From assembly GCA_914767715.1 (NCBI GenBank), contig OU612068.1, positions 22,442,001-22,506,000 of the forward strand: DNA of 64,000 nt, given 5' to 3'. Source of the DNA: Membranipora membranacea (Eukaryota > Bryozoa > Gymnolaemata > Cheilostomatida > Membraniporidae). The position numbers and the translations under genes were made by a program. Shown here piece by piece: positions 60,901 through 64,000 of the stretch (position 1 is its first letter; each line of letters opens with the position of its first letter). The notes below the pieces were generated by a model that searched no databases, had not been told where the DNA came from, and saw only the letters and a list, made by a program, of their open reading frames with translations.

Positions 60901-63242
60901 TTTCACCAGGTTCATGTTAGGCATAATACTGGCTACAAAAAATGAAATATTGCGTTTCATGTCCATGAAAAGTTGAACAATTAGTGTAGTTATATGGAAA
61001 GATCATTTTCAAAATTTTTTATCGATGGGTTGAAATAGTGTTCATATGATATATTTCAAGATAGAATACCAAATAGAAAATATGGAGCATTTGTGAGCTT
61101 TCTTATGCTTTTCATGTTAATTATTCCCAACATCCTTAATTGTTGATACATGAGATTTGACTCAACAAAAGAAATATCCTGTAGCAAGGGAGATAACTCT
61201 GCAATTGATTTTGAAATATATATATATATAGTATATATACAATTTTATTTGGCAGACAATAGCATCCCAGACGGATGCCTTTTTTTTAATCTATTAATAT
61301 TTTTTTCCCATACAATAGGAGTCAACTTAGTTTCATAAACTTCATGCTGAGTGAGGCCGTCCGGCACTGTGAAGTCTCAATACTGGCTACCTCTTTTATT
61401 GAATAGAATCATGGTCACAGCTAAAAACCCTTCAGGGTTCATCACTAGTTGATGAGACTTTAAACAACATTTATTGAATCAAACCAATACAGATTTTGAC
61501 AACTTGCTGCTCCATTCACCAGGTCCTCACCTCTGGCAGTTACCTACGGTAGAACTACCCTATCCTAGTAGAATGGAGAAGTATAGATACTTTGCCATGG
61601 GTTTCCTCGATGGCTCCGTCTGTAAGCGGCTGAAGAGACTACAGGACAAATATCTGGCATCTCCGTCTATCATGGTCAAGTCATGGGCCAGGTAAGTTTC
61701 ATCCATACACATATAAATACTTATTATTATCTTTATATATTACATATTAATTTTTATGCTCATTGTCCCATCATCAACCATTCTGGTAACCTTGAACACA
61801 TTCATCTATTAACGTAAGTCTTAGTTTCGGATAAAAGCAATATTTGTTGTGTAGAATCTCATTTCTTATACCAACCGCCACCTAAAAATACAATATGTTA
61901 TTGATAATGATAACGAAAACAAAAAAATGAAATAAAACAAACCAAAACCATGATGAAGAGATATATGGCCATTTTCCCCTTTGTTGTCTTATGTGACATA
62001 TCTACTGTCCTTTGCCGCGCGGCATCTATGGATGGAAGTCTTTGATACAATGCAGAACATGTTGCCCAGCCTAGAACTCCTTTGACCTCCCTCTCGACTG
62101 TTATTTGTGACATATCTCTGTAGGTTACAGCCGAGGACAGAATCTCTACTGAAATCTTTATATTCAGCCAAAGTATCGGATAAGGAATCACTAAAGGCTA
62201 GATTCATCTGTGACAAAGATTGTAAGTATGATGTGATTAAGATCATGTTTGATACAGTTTACCTGCATTCAGGCTTGCTCCCCTTCCACTGATAAGCCAC
62301 AGGCTGATAAATAGGGGTAAGCAATTCCAAATGAAGGCAAACTGGATCAAACCTACAGTGGGATAAATAGATCTGATGTATGAGAAATATACTGAATTAA
62401 AATTGAAATTAACTTATTTAATTTATAGAATTTAAACACTACGTTTTTACGTTGATAACCTAGTGTACTACCCCCCCCCCCCTTCTGTCTGATTTTTAGA
62501 GTGTACTGATAATCTTATCACGTAGGTTCTCTAGTTTCAACTCCAAGATGAAATTGCTACCACTAGTTGAGAGTTTCCTGCCTGTAATGCGATGCAGGCC
62601 AGGTCTCAACCATGCAGCCTAGCTTTTGGCATTTTGTTTTGTCACGTGTAGATTATCACACTAACAGGGTTATTGCCTGTTTTGACTAACCAATTCTGTC
62701 ATAGATAAATACATTATAGTCTCTTGGTCACCTATGATTAAAAGCCAATCCACGTTCAATGCTATCTAGAGATAGATGAACCCGCATCAATCGTTAAAGA
62801 TTTAATTGAATTATATTGCGTGACAGTTCGTTTTGGATGTATTCTAGGTCTTTTGAAATATTACTTCACAATGTACCCTCTACGTCTACACCCTTCTATA
62901 AAACCTTTTATTGACCTTCATATAGACCGAGAACATCAATATATTATTGTGGCATCAAGGCGATGAAAAATCAAGGATCTACCAACTTAATAGATTGAAT
63001 TTTGTTGTAAACATTTTACATGTATTATTAACATATATTATTAAATACATGTATAATATATCATGTATTATATATTACATACTATATATTTTATACATGT
63101 ATTATTTTCTATGGTTTTAGATCTGCTACCACAAATACTAGAATGGTTACCAGAATCAGAACACGAGGATGTCAGGTCTACATGGCCTCCTATGAAACTC
63201 CCTAGAAAACCTGACAATGAGGAAGATGATGGTGAAACGTGA
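36977..63242 (+). CDS. DHX37: DEAH-box RNA helicase DHX37 (yeast Dhr1 orthologue)
   Basis: This nucleolar helicase, in yeast, releases U3 snoRNA from pre-ribosomes during small-subunit assembly. Exons: 36977-37057, 37933-38124, 38343-38446, 38740-38842, 39252-39432, 50060-50187, 50689-50837, 51658-51847, 52169-52282, 52607-52708, 53170-53380, 53645-53831, 54485-54602, 54886-55086, 55316-55440, 55780-55942, 56554-56626, 56802-56986, 57682-57744, 58203-58359, 58758-58878, 59426-59489, 59940-60057, 60322-60459, 61523-61691, 62124-62221, 63121-63242. All phases close, giving 1218 aa. The N-terminus is MGKRKQGFN, then Lys-rich and acidic. Motifs: GETGSGKT (292-299), [12 protein letters not shown] (389-392), SAT (425-427), [18 protein letters not shown] (714-721), then the HA2/OB region. 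An acidic insert of about 100 residues between the RecA lobes is also found in human DHX37. The fifth intron is 10.6 kb and contains a complete gene. Confidence 0.97.
37601..37846. mobile_element. 246-bp MITE-like element in DHX37 intron 1
   Basis: The 21-bp terminal inverted repeats are exact: GGGGGGTCTTTCAATTAGAA(A) at the left and its complement at 37826-37846. The interior has GAGTGA-rich palindromes such as ATCGCTCACTCACTGAGTGA. It has no coding capacity, so it would need a transposase in trans. I see no clear target-site duplication. Confidence 0.75.
38956..38990. repeat. Hairpin AGGGAGTTT..AAACTCCCT
   Basis: AGGGAGTTT pairs with AAACTCCCT, with GGGA and TCCC pairing inside. It lies in the DHX37 intron between 38842 and 39252. 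Confidence 0.6.
40473..40581. mobile_element. Foldback element, CCTTYTGTAGTT family, copy 3
   Basis: The 30-bp arms (40476-40505 and 40546-40575) are exact complements beginning CCTTCTGTAGTTGGTGC. The 11-bp direct repeat GTCCAAATCAC flanks it at 40462-40472 and 40582-40592, which looks like a target-site duplication. It is the best-preserved of three copies in the window. Confidence 0.75.
41765..42235. repeat. Diverged tandem units
   Basis: Blocks around CTTCCAATTGGTCAATGAAGAGGA (first part at 41840-41860) recur with changes at about 42020 and 42200. GACATAGGTCACATTG (41766) recurs as GACACTGGTCACATTG (42137). The order and spacing suggest an old tandem duplication. Confidence 0.5.
42487..42946 (+). 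repeat. 460-bp direct repeat, first copy
   Basis: The copy begins GTTTTTCACATC and ends ATAAAAAACTACCCCAG. It matches 43223-43681 along its whole length with scattered differences, including GGATCCACCC, AAGATATGCATGATATTGAT and CATCAGAACGGCCATAAAA. Confidence 0.85.
42947..43082 (+). pseudogene. Possible C-terminal fragment of a Cys-rich (CXC-like) mobile-element protein
   Basis: Between the two 460-bp repeats an open frame reads [20 protein letters not shown], continues with a Cys, and ends in an Asp/Glu/Gln-rich tail closed by TAA at 43082-43084. This C-x-C-x6-C-x3-C pattern followed by an acidic end resembles the tail of uncharacterised repetitive proteins of invertebrate genomes. The frame is closed a few codons upstream, so at most a relic remains. 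Assignment is weak. Confidence 0.35.
43223..43681 (+). repeat. 460-bp direct repeat, second copy
   Basis: This is the partner of 42487-42946, about 736 bp downstream in the same orientation. It carries small indels and substitutions, so the duplication is not recent. Together with the segment between them the pair may be the remains of one repetitive element. Confidence 0.85.
44668..49203 (+). CDS. Secreted coiled-coil protein with fibrinogen-like C-terminal domain (gene nested in DHX37 intron)
   Basis: Exons: 44668-44727, 45037-45212, 45609-45795, 46084-46227, 46586-46717, 46883-47159, 47372-47508, 47673-47830, 48271-48421, 48934-49203. Phases all close, giving 563 aa. Residues 1-20 are a signal peptide ([20 protein letters not shown]). 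Residues about 30-320 are Gln- then Lys-rich coiled coil. Between 188 and 286 lie eight Cys at multiples of seven residues. From about 329 a fibrinogen-like domain follows: [20 protein letters not shown], then a Ser/Lys-rich insert. It ends with [25 protein letters not shown] and TVGDLICV, the pattern of the fibrinogen-like module of contactin-associated proteins. The likely role is a disulfide-linked extracellular or matrix oligomer (inference). It lies on the same strand as, and wholly within, the fifth intron of DHX37. I do not recognise a named orthologue. Confidence 0.92.
49203..49208 (+). promoter_or_regulatory. Probable polyadenylation signal overlapping the stop codon
   Basis: The nested gene ends TAAATAAA, so AATAAA shares its first base with the last base of the stop codon. 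A second AATAAA occurs near 49437. If the first is used the 3' UTR is about 20-30 nt. Confidence 0.5.
49209..50059 (+). other. 3' remainder of the DHX37 intron after the nested gene
   Basis: About 850 bp of A+T-rich DNA. A 10-bp-arm hairpin, ACATGTTCAT..ATGAACATGT, lies at about 49690-49712. No coding segment is evident before the next DHX37 exon. Confidence 0.6.
51089..51624. mobile_element. 536-bp foldback element in DHX37 intron
   Basis: Arms of about 190 bp (51089-51284 and 51437-51624) are imperfect complements around a spacer of about 150 bp. The ends are TTAAAGAC and GTCTTTAA. A shared internal block, GCGCCCTAGTGCTGTGCCAA, appears reversed near 51440-51460. It fills most of the intron between exons 50689-50837 and 51658-51847 and has no coding capacity. 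Its right end stops about 33 nt before the next exon. Confidence 0.8.
54001..54058. repeat. Two-copy 29-bp tandem repeat
   Basis: CTGGGGTTTAGTTTAGC is repeated exactly 29 bp apart, with two or three differences in the rest of the unit. It lies in the DHX37 intron before exon 54485-54602. Confidence 0.85.
56334..56485. repeat. Near-perfect hairpin with 71-bp arms
   Basis: Left arm 56334-56404 and right arm 56415-56485 are complementary apart from about two positions, around the 10-nt loop GGCTCTCAAC. The arm starts TAGGCAAATTCGCGACC and its inner end is CCCATACGCA. It lies in the DHX37 intron between 55942 and 56554. Confidence 0.9.
57750..57897. repeat. AATACAATA-type microsatellite
   Basis: This is a run of variants of AATACAAT, AACAAATACA and AGATACAATA over about 145 bp, starting just after the donor of the exon ending at 57744. 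Confidence 0.85.
59842..59875. repeat. TAGCCTGTCT palindrome, copy 2
   Basis: The 14-bp perfect arms TAGCCTGTCTAGAC and GTCTAGACAGGCTA surround GAGTTT. It is the same design as 9487-9525. Confidence 0.8.
62471..62482. repeat. Poly-C run
   Basis: About twelve consecutive C residues occur in the last-but-one DHX37 intron. It is a simple repeat and a likely site of sequencing or assembly error. Confidence 0.85.
63016..63106. repeat. TACATGTATTAT-type A+T-rich repeat
   Basis: Variants of TACATGTATTAT and ATATATTA alternate in both orientations just before the last DHX37 exon, ending about 15 nt before its acceptor. Confidence 0.7.
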
Positions 63243-63309
63243 TGGAGAGAAATTTACAGACAAGAGCAAAAATGGTACTGTCTGAGTGCCAACAGGCGAT
63301 ATCGCAAGC

Positions 63310-63315
63310 AATAAA
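63310..63315 (+). promoter_or_regulatory. Probable DHX37 polyadenylation signal
   Basis: AATAAA lies 68 nt after the DHX37 stop codon and is the first canonical signal downstream. Confidence 0.55.
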
Positions 63316-64000
63316 GTAGTAGGCCATTTATCATCTGGATATGGTGCTTATCCAATGAAAGAAAGGAAATCACATCTGTATTTTATGATGAGCAGTGAAA
63401 GTGAGATAGGGGACATATCTACCCTGTATTTATGTATAGACCGAAATATCCCCAAAAGAGGTCATCGGTAGAGGTTTTGTTTTCCTTCTATCGAGGCGTG
63501 TCATCCTTTGTTATTGAGAACTTTGGTCAAACAAGACACATTATTGGCATGTATTTACCCTTTTTTAAAAGTACTTCATCGCCTTGAAAAATCAATTATA
63601 TTTGTTTCTTATTTGAATAAGATTGAATTAATTTTTAATGCACACCACTCCATTAAATTTCTTGGAACTACATGGTTTCAAGTAAAGCGGAAATTGATCA
63701 CAGTTAGGAATTATTCACAACACTTAAAGTCAAGTTGTCTCAACTCTATCTTCGATTCACTGATGGCGCTAGACTGTAATGCTTTCAGCATTGATACTTA
63801 CTAATTGGCAGTGAAATAAGATTCATTCAGGCGACAATCCTAAATAACCTACTCTAGCTAACCTTATAGCCCCATTACATGTTTACAAGAACCTAATGAC
63901 CTGACAGCAAACAGTTTTAAAACAATGTCAGATTTAGATGCATTGGAACAATTGGTTAATTCTTTGTCAGTTGATTGAGAGATATTTATTCACACTTTGT
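63316..64000. other. Region downstream of DHX37
   Basis: About 680 bp of A+T-rich sequence. An open stretch of 98 codons at 63508-63804 has no recognisable similarity or gene-like context. I see no RNA gene or repeat. Confidence 0.5.

Noticed and set aside
63508-63804. 98-codon open frame downstream of DHX37
   Set aside because: No recognisable similarity, no introns or signals, and A+T-rich composition like the flanks.

Overview
The window is nuclear DNA from an animal, A+T-rich, with intron-dense genes. Four conserved housekeeping genes can be rebuilt exon by exon with every splice phase closing. Their exon/intron layout, the non-LTR retrotransposon and the many small foldback repeats fit an invertebrate, possibly a non-bilaterian such as a sponge or cnidarian; that placement is inference only.

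Layout: (1) minus strand, 1-7759: TYW1, the flavodoxin/radical-SAM wyosine-tRNA enzyme, 12 coding exons, with its last part beyond base 1. (2) plus strand, 9694-17290: aminoacylase-1 (ACY1), 13 exon positions, 396 aa. A 5'-truncated non-LTR retrotransposon sits in its fourth intron. Its ninth intron appears to be AT-AC. Its twelfth exon exists in three alternative 61-nt copies. (3) minus strand, 18516-35295: a long-tailed class I myosin of the MYO1E/MYO1F type, 25 exons, 1122 aa, with one intron that looks U12-type. (4) plus strand, 36977-63242: the DEAH-box helicase DHX37 (yeast Dhr1), 27 exons, 1218 aa. (5) plus strand, 44668-49203, wholly inside the 10.6-kb fifth intron of DHX37: a 10-exon gene for a secreted 563-aa protein with a cysteine-laddered coiled coil and a fibrinogen-like C-terminal domain.

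TYW1 and ACY1 are divergent (1.9 kb between start codons), ACY1 and the myosin are convergent, and the myosin and DHX37 are divergent (1.7 kb). The genes do not form a pathway: tRNA modification, N-acyl amino acid hydrolysis, membrane-linked actin motility and ribosome biogenesis are separate housekeeping tasks.

The most interesting items are the triplicated, mutually exclusive exon 12 of ACY1, whose last two copies are separated by only 25 nt, and the nested secreted protein, which has eight cysteines exactly in heptad register over 98 residues. Introns and intergenic DNA carry several families of small palindromic or foldback elements, some nearly perfect and therefore probably young.
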